Assembly: GCF_003121405.1 (NCBI RefSeq)
Contig: NZ_QBUY01000001.1
Span: 186,001-250,000, forward strand
DNA: 64,000 bases
Reading direction: 5' to 3'
Source: Paraburkholderia sp. C35
Lineage (GTDB): Bacteria; Pseudomonadota; Gammaproteobacteria; Burkholderiales; Burkholderiaceae
The notes under the pieces: model-generated
Told to the model about the DNA's origin: nothing
Seen by the model: only the letters and a program-made list of their open reading frames with translations
Database searches by the model: none
Translations under genes and position numbers: made by a program
Shown: piece after piece, positions 26,676-36,146 of the stretch
Layout: each line of letters starts with the position of its first letter
Numbering within the stretch: position 1 is the stretch's first letter

Positions 26676-27486
26676 AACGCCTCTATTTGTTCGTTACTGA
26701 ATAACCCGCGCGATTCTACAATATTGAAACGAATAATGATCGCCGAACCTTTAAAAAGGCGTCGAGAATACAAATTGAAAAGTCAAATATGCGATTCACA
26801 TTTTTACTGAATGGCAATAGCTACATTACTCTTATAAAGAGTGGCAATTGTGACCGGAACTCACATGAACCAATGATGCACTCTCAAAATCAATCACATC
26901 AAACCACCCCTCAAACTGAAAACAGTGAAACGCTAATCGACATCTTCTGTACACTCAGTTGAGTGCCTAATCAAACATCAAAAACCGATTAACACATCCC
27001 CTGCCGCTCAGACACTCGAACGGCACGTTAGTTTGGAGTTTCGGAAAACTCGCGTCCGTACTCTGCATTCAGATGGCTTTCCGGTTGCCTGCACTGTCGC
27101 CATACCCTTCGCCGCGGATGCGCCGATGCGCGGAGCTGGCAATTTCGAGTGGCGGGCGCCCGTATTAAGGGTAACGTTTATCCGTGGGCGAGCACAGGCC
27201 TGATCCAATTGCAACGATCTAGAGTGAACGTCGGCTCTCGTGTGGCAAGCCGACGTTCAACGCGCCCTCAAGCTGAGCCGGCCTATGGATGCAACTGGCC
27301 GCCGGATCCGGCAGTTCGTAACCCACCGACGATGATGAGTCGTCAAACCGTCCATCAACTTCCGTAGCCGCCCCTGAACCGCGCTTCCCAACGCCGTAAC
27401 ATCGGCCGCCGCTTCCGCGCAAAAAGGGACATTGGCCGCGCAACGTTAGTGTGCCCTCGAACATGCAAGGCACATCGAATTCACCG
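26676..27486. other. Gene-poor stretch upstream of vgrG, partly AT-rich
   Basis: 811 bases without a supported gene. About 26700-27000 is clearly richer in A and T than the rest of the window and probably carries the promoter of the vgrG operon. From about 27010 to 27480 the base composition returns to normal. Several short frames on both strands there have no recognisable family. This part may be a decayed gene or an intergenic repeat. Confidence 0.5.
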
Positions 27487-27990
27487 TCAATCCATCAATT
27501 TCGCAGCAAGAGACAGCCAACACGCTGGATGCTCAATGCTACAAAGAAAGGCATCCAGTGAGCTTCGGGAAAGCGACACACTCGCATTATTCTCAAGTGG
27601 ATGAAATAGAAACACCGCTTCCCCGGCCAACGCAGCATCAATGACAAGTTGCACCCGTTTGGCATCGTCATTGACCAGTGCGAGCGGACTCAAAGAGCCC
27701 GTACGGATGCCCAGTAACTCAAACAGCGTGTCTGCCGACGCAAACGACAGTCGCTTACTACCGATCGTTTCAGCAATAGCCACCAGATCCAGCGACTTCG
27801 CTGAAGTCGTCACGATAAGAAAGTACTGCTCCTTCTTATCCTGCAGCAGCAGGTTCTTACAGCGAGCCCCTTCAACGGACAGCGTCAACATTCCCGACTC
27901 AGCCATATTGAGTACCGCGTCATGCTCCTCACAGGAAAACGGAATCTCCCGTTCTTCAAGAAGCTTCAATACTTCGTCTTTTCCTAACAT
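27487..27990 (-). CDS. Prolyl-tRNA deacylase, ProX/YbaK family
   Basis: Protein of 167 residues from ATG 27990. It belongs to the trans-editing family that hydrolyses mischarged Ala- or Cys-tRNA. Visible features are EEREIPFSCEEHDAVL, the conserved lysine region CKNLLLQDKKEQYFLIV, RLSFASADTLFELLGI, then GSLSPLALVNDDAKRVQLVID, where the SPLAL motif is diagnostic of ProX-like deacylases, and FHPLENNASVSLS. The frame extends to 28053, and a GTG at 28002 is an alternative start. It lies 75 bases after the aspartate ammonia-lyase stop on the same strand. Confidence 0.88.
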   Translation of the reverse strand: MLGKDEVLKLLEEREIPFSCEEHDAVLNMAESGMLTLSVEGARCKNLLLQDKKEQYFLIVTTSAKSLDLVAIAETIGSKRLSFASADTLFELLGIRTGSLSPLALVNDDAKRVQLVIDAALAGEAVFLFHPLENNASVSLSRSSLDAFLCSIEHPACWLSLAAKLMD

Positions 27991-28065
27991 GCTGTTGTTC
28001 ACGTTGTTCCAGAAACAGACCGACCCCGAAACTGTACGAAGCCGGTTCCTCACACATCTCTCAGC

Positions 28066-29478
28066 TCAGGCATCAAACACGGGATACGATGCCTTGCGGA
28101 TCGCCGCGATCGTTTCATCGCGAGGAAGCAAACCCGACTCGTCGAGAATGGCGACCAGCGAGCGACCCTCAGCGACCGATTGTCTTGCAAGCTTGCTCAC
28201 GCGAGCATAGCCAATTCTAGGGACAAGCGCTGTCGCGACGGCCATCGATTCCAGCAGATGTTCCTCGTTGCGTGCCGCATCGGCCTCGATACCCTTCACG
28301 CACTTTTCGCCAAAGCGTCGAATGCCGTTGCTCAGCAACGCGATGCTGTCGAAAACGCGGGAACCGACCACCGGCTCGAAGTGGTTGATTTCCAGTTCGC
28401 CGTATTGAACCGCCTGAGCAACGGCAACGTCGTTACCCACCACGGCGAAGCTCAACTGGATCATCGCCATCGGCAGCACCGGATTGACCTTGCCGGGCAT
28501 GATCGAAGAACCCGCCTGCGCCTCAGGCAGCTTCAACTCGCCGAGACCTCCCACCGGACCCGACGACAGCACCGTCAGGTCCGAAGCGATCTTCGCAAGC
28601 GATACAGCGCACGTGCGAAGTTCTGCGGAGACGCGCGAAAACACATCCATGTTCTGCATGGCATCGAACGGATTGGCAGGCGCCTGATAATCGACACCGG
28701 TGACGCGCTGCAGATGCGCGTAGACGGCCGCGCGATAGCCCGCCGGTGCGCCAAAGCCCGTGCCGATTGCCGTGCCGCCGAGCGGAAGCGTGCGCAGCTT
28801 GTCGCGAACTGCGGCCAGTTCTTCAGCCAGACGTTCGGTCAGCGCCGCGTAGCCGCCAAATAGCTGGCCGAGGCGCATCGGTTGTCCATCCTGCAGACAG
28901 GTGCGGCCCAGATGCAGGATGTCGGCGAACTCCGTCGCCTTGCCCTTGAAGAGGGCCGCGAGTTGCGTGACCTCGCTCACGAGCGAACCGAGCATCGCGT
29001 GGGTCGCCATCTTGAGGGCGGCGGGATACACGTCGTTGGTCGACTGCGAGTGGTTCACATGGTCATTCGGATGAACGACCTCGTACGTTCCTGCAGCGTG
29101 GCCGAGAATCTGCTGTGCGCGATTCGCAATGACTTCGTTGAAGTTCATATTGGTCGATGTGCCTCCCGAGCCTTCCATCAAATCGACCACGAGCGAGGCG
29201 TCGAAGTGTCCGTCGATCAATTCCTTGCAAGCCGCAACGATCGCCTCGCACTGTTCGCCCGTGATGACCTCGTTGTCGCGATTCGCCAACGCTGCGGCCC
29301 ATTTGACCTGCGCAAAAGCGTCGCGAAACGCGGGATAGTGGGCGATGGTCAACGGTGAAACCGTGAGATTGTCGACGCCGCGAACCGTGTTCACGCCATA
29401 CAGTTTGTCGCCGGGAATCGTGACTTCACCCACATAGTCACGTTCAACACGGGCTTCGCCCTGAGCAAGCTTATTCAT
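28066..29478 (-). CDS. aspA: Aspartate ammonia-lyase
   Basis: Fumarase/aspartase superfamily enzyme of 470 residues that deaminates L-aspartate to fumarate and ammonia. Conserved regions are MEGSGGTSTNMNFNEVIANRA, VHPNDHVNHSQSTNDVYPAA and the signature GSSIMPGKVNPVLPMA. GGTSTNMNxNEV with SSIMPGKVNPV separates it from adenylosuccinate lyase. AspA is favoured over class II fumarase by the LysR neighbour and the aspartase-like N-terminus (ERDYVGEVTIP), but fumarase is not fully excluded. ATG 29478 follows AAGGAATCTCT. Its first eight bases overlap the end of the upstream LysR gene. Confidence 0.85.
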   Translation of the reverse strand: MNKLAQGEARVERDYVGEVTIPGDKLYGVNTVRGVDNLTVSPLTIAHYPAFRDAFAQVKWAAALANRDNEVITGEQCEAIVAACKELIDGHFDASLVVDLMEGSGGTSTNMNFNEVIANRAQQILGHAAGTYEVVHPNDHVNHSQSTNDVYPAALKMATHAMLGSLVSEVTQLAALFKGKATEFADILHLGRTCLQDGQPMRLGQLFGGYAALTERLAEELAAVRDKLRTLPLGGTAIGTGFGAPAGYRAAVYAHLQRVTGVDYQAPANPFDAMQNMDVFSRVSAELRTCAVSLAKIASDLTVLSSGPVGGLGELKLPEAQAGSSIMPGKVNPVLPMAMIQLSFAVVGNDVAVAQAVQYGELEINHFEPVVGSRVFDSIALLSNGIRRFGEKCVKGIEADAARNEEHLLESMAVATALVPRIGYARVSKLARQSVAEGRSLVAILDESGLLPRDETIAAIRKASYPVFDA

Positions 29479-30454
29479 AGAGATTCCTTCCACCAACGGT
29501 AATAAGTTGTTCAATGCCCCTGCCGAGCGCTGTCAGTCTCGGCAGGAAAGATGTTTCGATTACTTCGCGCGCTGTGTCGCACGCGTCGTCGAAAAAGACG
29601 TTGTATTCGTCACGGCGCGCGACGAGATACAGCGAGCGCTCCAGCCCCATGTTCTCGACGACATGCGCAGCAACGTTGGCAGCATGCGTCACGCCCTGAA
29701 GGTGACACATCGGCGACGTAATGGCCCAGCCGATTCCTTCCGCTACCATCGAAGTCAGCGCATCGGCGTTGTCCAGTTCCAGCCGGTTCGGTGCGCGTAT
29801 CTCGATGCGCCGGAGGTATCGCTCGATCTGCATGCCCACCTGCGAAGTCCGGTTGAATCTGACGATGGGCAAGCTGTTGATCAGCGTGCGCAGGTCGTCG
29901 ATACTCTTTACAGGCGTTCTGAGGTTCTTCGGCGTTATGACGAAATACCGCTCGGAAAAGAGCCGATACCTGACGACGTCGTTGGCGTCGATCAACGGGT
30001 CGCTCGTGACAATCAGATCGAGATCGCGGCGCAGCAGCGCTTCGCCCTGTTGCGGACTCAGGCCCGTGCGAATCGACAGTTGCGATACCTTCCCCAGCAG
30101 CTTCTTCGTGAATACCGAACCACATGTCGACGCAAACGAATCCACTAGTCCAATGCGCAGATCGGGTTTGATGCCTCGTCCCGCTTCGACGACCTGTGCC
30201 TTCAGATTGGCAATTTCCTCGCTTAGCACGGCACCCCGGTTTCGCAGGGCGATGCCGAACGGCGTGAGCGCCATCGGTCGCGTTGTGCGGTTGACCAGCA
30301 CAACCCCGAGTTCATCTTCGAGTTGCCGGATGATCTGCGATACGCCCGACTGCGAGATGCCCATCCTCGTTGCTGCCGCAGACATGCTGCCCTCTTCCGC
30401 AACAGCGACGAAGACCTGTACAGCGTGCATATCAATGGGTTTGTTCGACGGCAT
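29471..30454 (-). CDS. LysR-family regulator of the aspartate cluster
   Basis: Regulator of 327 residues with a typical helix-turn-helix (MHAVQVFVAVAEEGSMSAAA, GISQSGVSQIIRQLEDELG, LVNRTTRPMALTPFG). The effector domain starts PDLRIGLVDSFAS and carries SMVAEGIGWAITSP late. Its 3' end overlaps the aspA start by eight bases, so it is co-transcribed with the enzyme gene instead of diverging from it, an uncommon layout for LysR proteins. It lies 68 bases after the MFS gene, so one mRNA may span MFS, lysR, aspA and the deacylase. Confidence 0.9.
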   Translation of the reverse strand: MPSNKPIDMHAVQVFVAVAEEGSMSAAATRMGISQSGVSQIIRQLEDELGVVLVNRTTRPMALTPFGIALRNRGAVLSEEIANLKAQVVEAGRGIKPDLRIGLVDSFASTCGSVFTKKLLGKVSQLSIRTGLSPQQGEALLRRDLDLIVTSDPLIDANDVVRYRLFSERYFVITPKNLRTPVKSIDDLRTLINSLPIVRFNRTSQVGMQIERYLRRIEIRAPNRLELDNADALTSMVAEGIGWAITSPMCHLQGVTHAANVAAHVVENMGLERSLYLVARRDEYNVFFDDACDTAREVIETSFLPRLTALGRGIEQLITVGGRNLYE

Positions 30455-30522
30455 GTCGTGTCCTGACGTGAGTGCGGCTGTCTATCGTTCCGCGACCGGT
30501 GCGTCGTCCGTTTCCGGGTTCA

Positions 30523-31914
30523 TCACAGGTGCGTTTTGGTGCCGCCCGGCGCAGAAGTCGCGAACGTGGCTTCATGATGTCCGGCGTCTACCTGATCGTC
30601 GGCAACGACGTCCGATTTCAGGTCAGAAAGACTCTCACTGCCCGTTTCAGGTGCCATGAAGTGGCAGAAGACGCCACCGAAAAGCAGCACCGCGACGCAG
30701 ACGCCCAGCGCTGCATGAATGCCGACCTGCTGCACCGCGATCGGCAGCAGGAACGTGCTGATGGCCGATCCGAAGCGGCTCGATGCAACCGCGAGACCCA
30801 CACCCGATGCGCGAAGGTGCGTCGGAAAGAGTTCGGGCGGATAGACAAACTCGAGGTTCGCTGCCGCTGACAGAACGCACGCGAAGAGGCCGAAGACCAG
30901 CATTGTGCCGACCGGGCCGAAGCTCGCATAAGTCAGCACCGCGAGACCAAGCGCTGCGAGATAGAAAGTCCCGAGAAGAAAGGTGCGGCGCGAGATCCTG
31001 TCGATCAGCAGCAGCCCGATCACTGCGCCAGCGAGAAGCAGCACGTTATAGACGAGGCCGCCCACGAACTTGTCCTTGACGTGCAGCGCTTCGAGTACCT
31101 TCGGCGCGAACGTCCCCAATGCAAAGTACGGAATGACCTGACAGGTATAGAAAACGCAGCCGACCAGCGTGTTCTTGCGCCACTGGTGCGAGAACAATTG
31201 CGACCATGCTCCCTTTTGTTGCTTCGGTGCGGTTGTTATCGCCAGCGTGACTTCCGGGCCGAATCTGTGGCGGACAATGGCGAGCGCTTCGTCACCACGT
31301 CCCCGCTTCATCAGCCACATCGGCGACTCGGGAACGATCAATCGGAACGGCAGAATCAGCAGTGCGGGAATGCCGCTCGCTGCGAGCATGATCCGCCACG
31401 CGTCGGGTCCGATGTCGCGCATCGCGAACCCGGCAAGGTATGCGCCCACATAGCCCGCCGCCCACGCTGCTGCGAGCACGCTCAGCAGACGGCCACGATA
31501 GCGGCGCGGCGAGTACTCGGTCACGAGGGACTTGCTCACCACATAATCGGCGCCAAGAATCAGCCCGAGCAACAGTCGCAGGACGAGCAGTTGCGAAGGC
31601 GAGGTCACGAAATACTGCGCAGCAGAGACGACTGCGAACAGCAGCATGTCGTACGCGAAAATTGTGCGGCGGCCGTATTTGTCCGCGATGGGACCGGCCA
31701 GCATGCTGCCGAAGAACAGGCCCGCAAGCGAAGCTGCGCCCAGCAGTCCCATCCAGAGCGCGTCGAGATGCAGCGGTCCCGCCGCCATGCTGACCGCAAT
31801 ACCGATGATGCCGAGCACGAAGCCATCACTGAACTGCCCGCCCGTTCCGCTGAATGCGACTCCAACGTGGAACGGGCGAAGCGGCAAGTCTTCGAGTAAT
31901 ACCTGTTTGCTCAC
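30523..31914 (-). CDS. MFS transporter, sugar-porter/AAHS-like
   Basis: Twelve-helix carrier of 463 residues. The intracellular-loop motif between helices 2 and 3 is GPIADKYGRRTIFAYD. The equivalent helix 4-5 loop is EYSPRRYRGRL, and a PESPMWLMKRGR motif ends the first half, as in sugar-porter and aromatic-acid carriers. The second half has YPPELFPTHLRASGVGLAVA. It probably imports or exports the amino acid or dicarboxylate handled by AspA downstream. The C-terminal 40 residues are a polar tail. The substrate is not determinable. Confidence 0.9.
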   Translation of the reverse strand: MSKQVLLEDLPLRPFHVGVAFSGTGGQFSDGFVLGIIGIAVSMAAGPLHLDALWMGLLGAASLAGLFFGSMLAGPIADKYGRRTIFAYDMLLFAVVSAAQYFVTSPSQLLVLRLLLGLILGADYVVSKSLVTEYSPRRYRGRLLSVLAAAWAAGYVGAYLAGFAMRDIGPDAWRIMLAASGIPALLILPFRLIVPESPMWLMKRGRGDEALAIVRHRFGPEVTLAITTAPKQQKGAWSQLFSHQWRKNTLVGCVFYTCQVIPYFALGTFAPKVLEALHVKDKFVGGLVYNVLLLAGAVIGLLLIDRISRRTFLLGTFYLAALGLAVLTYASFGPVGTMLVFGLFACVLSAAANLEFVYPPELFPTHLRASGVGLAVASSRFGSAISTFLLPIAVQQVGIHAALGVCVAVLLFGGVFCHFMAPETGSESLSDLKSDVVADDQVDAGHHEATFATSAPGGTKTHL

Positions 31915-32072
31915 AGTCGTCTCCTGTCTCTGGTGTGGTGCTCGTGGCGATGCACCTTGGAGAGCAGTCTAGAGTGGCAATTTCAGGAAAACAGCAGGTG
32001 ACGGGACAGTATCAACAATTCTAATACTATCTGTCAGCATGGATGCAGCGGGTGAGGTCCCGGGCTGGTGGT

Positions 32073-32330
32073 TCCGCTGGCGGACCGCTCGCCTACGTGC
32101 GCAATGGCGACCGCATCCGCTTGAGTGTGTCTCGCCGCGAACTCGCCCTGCTGGTTGCCGATGAAGACCTGCAAAAGCGCGCAACGGAAACGCCAATCGA
32201 GCGCCCAACCGCTGAGCGCGGCTATCGCAAGCTGTTTCTGCAGACGGTCACGCAAGCCGATGAAGGCGTCGATTTCGACTTCCTGCGTGCAGCAAGTCTG
32301 CAAACCGATAAAGTACCGAAGCCGGATTAA
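32073..32330 (+). pseudogene. IlvD/Edd dehydratase C-terminal remnant
   Basis: From about 32073 the frame reads GGPLAYVRNGDRIRLSVSRR, then ELALLVADEDLQ and ERGYRKLFLQTVTQADEG, ending near VDFDFLRA. This matches the final 80 or so residues of sugar-acid dehydratases of the IlvD/Edd family. The body with the iron-sulfur cysteines is missing. Immediately upstream lies the promoter side of the MFS gene. It is a relic of a third sugar-acid locus or a recombination by-product, and it converges on the gamma-glutamyltransferase gene. Confidence 0.7.
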
Positions 32331-32350
32331 GCGCGCTTTGCAACCACGCC

Positions 32351-34057
32351 CTACAACCCTAGCGCCCGGCCGTCGCTGCGTGGATCATGTGCGCCCGTGA
32401 AACCTTGCGCATCGATCCGTATGGCGCCGGGGTGTCCTGCCAGCTGGCTTTGCGCGGCAATCGGACTCAGTTGATGCCCGCGTTCCGCCAGTTCACTGAA
32501 AACCGTTGCGCCGGCGTCCTGCTCCAGCTTAAGGCTGTCGCGGCTGTCCGAGAACGTCTTGCCCAGCAGAAAGCGCGGGCGGCCGAGTGCCGTCAGCGGG
32601 TCCATGTCGTAATCGATCAGGCGTGTCAGCACGGCGGCGAGCGTCTGCGGCTGTCCATCGGCGCCTTGCGTGCCATATAGCAGATGCGGACGGCCCGCCT
32701 TCAGATACATGCCGGGATTGAGTGTGTGAAACGGCCGCTTGCCGCCGCGCAACGCATTCGGACTGTGCGGATCAAGGCTGAACGACGCTCCCCGGTTGTG
32801 CCACAGCACGCCCGTGTCACCGAGTACGACGCCGCTGCCCCAATCGAAGTACACCGTTTGAAGCATGCTCACGCAGTTTCCATCGCGATCAGCCGCGCCG
32901 ATATACACCGTGTCGCCAGTCTTGAACGTGTGCGGCCACGGCATCGCGCGATCCATGCGGATACGGTGTGCGTGTGCGTCGAGTGTCGCAGCAGACAGCA
33001 GCCGATCGACGGGCACATCGACGAAGTCCGGATCCGCAACATAGCGGTTGCGATCGAGAAACGCGAGCTTCACGGCCTCGACGAGGAGGTGATAGTAGTC
33101 GGCACTGCCTTCGGGAATGGCGCCAAGATCAAACCGATCGAGAATGCCCATAATCTCCAGCGTGGTCACCCCTTGCGTCGGCGGGCGCAAACCCAGCAGT
33201 TCGCCATCGCGATAGGCGACGCGCAGCGGCACTTCCTCGCGAGCCTGCGCGCGCGCGAGATCGTCCATCGTAAGTGGCGAACCGGCCTGCTTCAGGCCTG
33301 CTGCGATCCGCGCCGCAAGATCGCCTTCGTAGAACTCGCGACCGCCATGCGTTGCGATGGCATCGAGGCTACGCGCGAGCGCCGGCTGGAAGAATTGCTC
33401 GCCCGCCTGGGGAATTCGCCCGCTCGGCGCAAATACTTCAGCAAAGCCGTTCCAGCCTGTCGACTCGCTCGCACGGAATTCATGCCAGAACTGCTGTGAC
33501 GGTGTGACGGGAAATCCGTTGGCGGCGTATTCGATTGCGCGCGAGAACAGCGATGACCACGCCTGCGTGCCGCCCCACGACGTCTGGCTCAAGGTGTACG
33601 CCTTGTCCCACACGGCGACAGTGGCCGCTGCCGTGAGCGTCGCGCCTGGCCCTCGCACCGGTATCGTGCCGCGGTACTCGAGGGGCTGCGACGCGGCCTG
33701 GCCGATGCCCGACAGCGTTCGAACGTTGCCGGCGCGGTCGCTGATCATCATGAACGCATCACCGCCCAGGCCCGTGAAGTGCGGATACGTCACGCTCAAT
33801 ACCGCGCCGACCGCAATCGCGGCCTCGATGGCGTTGCCGCCCGCGCGAAGCACGTCGAGCCCCGCTTCGCTCGCAAGCTCATGCGGACAGGTGACCATGC
33901 CGTGAACCGATTTCGCGAGCCTGGCCGTCCTGGCCATGTCGTCCGGGACGTGGCCGGCTGGAAACGCGGCGCTGCTGGCTACGGCAGCCGTACTTGCCAC
34001 AGAATCCCGTCGCGTGGTCCCGATGCTGCCCGATGCCGATTCAACCAACACTGCCAT
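32351..34057 (-). CDS. Gamma-glutamyltransferase family protein
   Basis: Ntn-hydrolase precursor of 568 residues. The family pattern is visible in VTCPHELASEAGLDVLRAGG, NAIEAAIAVGAVLSVTYPHF and GLGGDAFMMI. The autocleavage site is at GDTVYIGAADRDGN with the predicted nucleophile T383, followed later by FHTLNPGMYL and LYGTQGADGQPQ. It would hydrolyse or transfer gamma-glutamyl groups, or act as an acylase-like relative. No clear signal peptide is seen, and the first 40 residues are poorly conserved. ATG at residue 41 (near 33937) is a possible shorter start. It is followed upstream on the same strand by a DUF1097 protein and a CodA-like amidohydrolase. Confidence 0.88.
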   Translation of the reverse strand: MAVLVESASGSIGTTRRDSVASTAAVASSAAFPAGHVPDDMARTARLAKSVHGMVTCPHELASEAGLDVLRAGGNAIEAAIAVGAVLSVTYPHFTGLGGDAFMMISDRAGNVRTLSGIGQAASQPLEYRGTIPVRGPGATLTAAATVAVWDKAYTLSQTSWGGTQAWSSLFSRAIEYAANGFPVTPSQQFWHEFRASESTGWNGFAEVFAPSGRIPQAGEQFFQPALARSLDAIATHGGREFYEGDLAARIAAGLKQAGSPLTMDDLARAQAREEVPLRVAYRDGELLGLRPPTQGVTTLEIMGILDRFDLGAIPEGSADYYHLLVEAVKLAFLDRNRYVADPDFVDVPVDRLLSAATLDAHAHRIRMDRAMPWPHTFKTGDTVYIGAADRDGNCVSMLQTVYFDWGSGVVLGDTGVLWHNRGASFSLDPHSPNALRGGKRPFHTLNPGMYLKAGRPHLLYGTQGADGQPQTLAAVLTRLIDYDMDPLTALGRPRFLLGKTFSDSRDSLKLEQDAGATVFSELAERGHQLSPIAAQSQLAGHPGAIRIDAQGFTGAHDPRSDGRALGL

Positions 34058-34134
34058 GCCGCCTCCGTCGTACGTCGTATGTTTGCAGCGCGGGTTTCAC
34101 CGGACGCACGCTGCCGCTTTTCCGCAAATTGACA

Positions 34135-34671
34135 TCAGACTTCCGGCTTCCAGCCCTTCCACCAGCGATGAGCCGTCGCTTCCGGCGCGGAGTAGCGCTC
34201 TTTCACCCAAGCATAAGCCGGGCCAAGCGCGTTCATCACAATGGCCGCAGCCAGCGCCATGACAGGATCGTTCGCTACTGGACCGAAGCCGCCGAACAGC
34301 GTGCCGAAGTACGTTGCAAAGCCGAAGAACATGCCGGGAATGAAGTTCAGGCAGACGAACAGTCGGGCGAGCGCCATCATGGTGCCGTTCAGCGTGAACA
34401 GGATCATCATTTGTGCAAGCACCAGCGTGTTGCCGCTGAAGTGCTTCGACGCCTGCTCGAAACCGAGCACGATCAGAAACGCAAAGCATGAGCCGACGGG
34501 CAGCGTCGGCCAGATGCGCTTGAGGTTCTGTGCGCTTGGACCGCCCATCGCGAACGTCGCGGCCCAGCTGATGAAAATCGCCCATGGCGGCAAGTGCAAC
34601 GGTAGCATCGCAATCGGAATCGTGGTGACGGCGAGCAATGATGCGACGATCTCCGCAGGCAGCTTCTTCAT
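34135..34671 (-). CDS. DUF1097 membrane protein
   Basis: Integral membrane protein of 178 residues with about five hydrophobic segments, a conserved LPPWAIFISWAATFAMGG near the start and FFGFATYFGTLFGG in the second half. This matches the DUF1097 family found beside amidohydrolases and urea/nucleobase transport genes in proteobacteria. It could be a transporter or channel for the compound processed by the neighbouring CodA-like enzyme. It starts at ATG 34671 behind an AAGGAGACAAG site and lies 27 bases after the amidohydrolase. Confidence 0.75.
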   Translation of the reverse strand: MKKLPAEIVASLLAVTTIPIAMLPLHLPPWAIFISWAATFAMGGPSAQNLKRIWPTLPVGSCFAFLIVLGFEQASKHFSGNTLVLAQMMILFTLNGTMMALARLFVCLNFIPGMFFGFATYFGTLFGGFGPVANDPVMALAAAIVMNALGPAYAWVKERYSAPEATAHRWWKGWKPEV

Positions 34672-34698
34672 GCTTGTCTCCTTGAGTTGTAGTGGACT

Positions 34699-35970
34699 TC
34701 ATTGCGCGCAACAGCACGAGTGCCGGTGAATTTCGCAGTGGTGATGCGTCACCACCGTGATGCGCCCACGCTTGACGACCCACAACCTCGGCGGGATGTC
34801 GAGCAGCGCATCGGCTACCTTGAATGTATCGAGAATGACGAGATCGGCCTGCTTGCCAACGGCGATGCCGTAGTCCCGGTCGAGCCCGATTGCACGCGCG
34901 GCGTTGCGGGTGCCCATGTCGAGGATCGCCTGCTGATGCTCGGGCACGCCGAACTGCGCGACGTGCGCCAGCATATTGCCGATCAGCAGCATGTCCGCCT
35001 TGCCGAATGGCGTGAACGCATTGCGCACGTTGTTCGACGAATAGGCGACGTTCACGCCGGCGTTGTGCAGCGCCTTCACGGGTGTGAGACCGCGTCGCTG
35101 ATTGGCCTGATCCTTACGTCCGCCCAGATAGAGATCCGTTGCAGGCAGCGTCACGATGCTGATGTCGGCCTGACGGATCTGATCCATCAACGGCCCCAGC
35201 GTGTCGGCATCCAGCGAGCCCAGGCTCGTGACATGCCCAAGCGCGACGCGCCCCTGATAGCCAGACTCGATGGTCTTCTGCGCGATGTACGAAATCGCCG
35301 AGAAGCGCGGGTCGGTGGTGTCGTCGGCGAAATCGGCGTGCATATCGATTGGAAGATCGAAACGCTGCGCCAGTTCGAAAACGACATCGATATGGCGCTT
35401 CGTATCCGCCCAGTTCAGTTCGTTGTACGGGCAACCACCGACCACATCCGCGCCCATGTTCAACGCGTCGATCATCAGTTCGTGTGTGCCTTGCGATTTG
35501 AGAATGCCTTCCTGCGGAAAAGCCACGATCTGCAGATCGAGCAGGTTTTCATACTCGGATTTCAGTTCGAGCAGCGTCTCAACGCCGATCAACCCCTGGA
35601 TGAGATCGACATCAGGATGCGCGCGCACGGCAACCGTGCCGTTGCGCACCGTCATGTCCAGCACCTGGCGCGAACGGTCCAGCACATCGTTGCGTTCCTG
35701 CTTGCTCTTGAGGACGCCCGTCACGCGGATCGCCTCGTCGAGCGTGCCGAAGCGCGCAGGCAGGCGGCGGTGCAGCAGGGCCTTGTCCAGATGCAGATGC
35801 GCTTCGATCAGCCCCGGAATGGCCGCGCGTCCGCGAGCGTCGATGGCTTCATCCGCGGATGCGTCGATATGCGGCTCCAGCGCTACGATGCGGCCGTCGC
35901 GGATCGCTATGTCGACGGGTGGGTCGTCGTCGCGAACGCACACGTCTCTGATCAGTAGGTCTACGTGCAT
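34699..35970 (-). CDS. CodA-like amidohydrolase
   Basis: Metal-dependent deaminase/hydrolase of 423 residues in the cytosine-deaminase group. The HxH ligands sit in IPGLIEAHLHLDKALL. DMHADF and ALGHVTSL supply further histidines, and AYSSNNVRNAFTPFG carries the region just after the catalytic aspartate in CodA relatives. In place of the exact CodA specificity loop it has SSNNVRNAFTP, close to atzC/hydroxyatrazine-type and cytosine-deaminase-like enzymes. The likely reaction is hydrolytic removal of an amino group or ring opening of a small N-heterocycle. The C-terminus HHHCEIHRHSCCCAQ is unusually rich in histidine and cysteine. Confidence 0.82.
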   Translation of the reverse strand: MHVDLLIRDVCVRDDDPPVDIAIRDGRIVALEPHIDASADEAIDARGRAAIPGLIEAHLHLDKALLHRRLPARFGTLDEAIRVTGVLKSKQERNDVLDRSRQVLDMTVRNGTVAVRAHPDVDLIQGLIGVETLLELKSEYENLLDLQIVAFPQEGILKSQGTHELMIDALNMGADVVGGCPYNELNWADTKRHIDVVFELAQRFDLPIDMHADFADDTTDPRFSAISYIAQKTIESGYQGRVALGHVTSLGSLDADTLGPLMDQIRQADISIVTLPATDLYLGGRKDQANQRRGLTPVKALHNAGVNVAYSSNNVRNAFTPFGKADMLLIGNMLAHVAQFGVPEHQQAILDMGTRNAARAIGLDRDYGIAVGKQADLVILDTFKVADALLDIPPRLWVVKRGRITVVTHHHCEIHRHSCCCAQ

Positions 35971-36146
35971 GAAGCGGTCTCCTTGCGTCTGGGATCGATG
36001 GACCGACGTGCTCCGCGTTTCCAGTGCGTAACACGCAAGCTGGTGCGTTAGGAAGAGATTAAGGGCGTGTGCCCGCGCGAGGCATCGGGATTGACTGCTT
36101 TTTATCTAGGATTTTCCCGAGACGCACCGCACAACGCGAACGGACT

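Noticed and set aside
27008..27473. Small frames of 66-84 codons on both strands
   Set aside because: No similarity, no ribosome-binding site and mutually overlapping. Treated as non-coding or decayed sequence.
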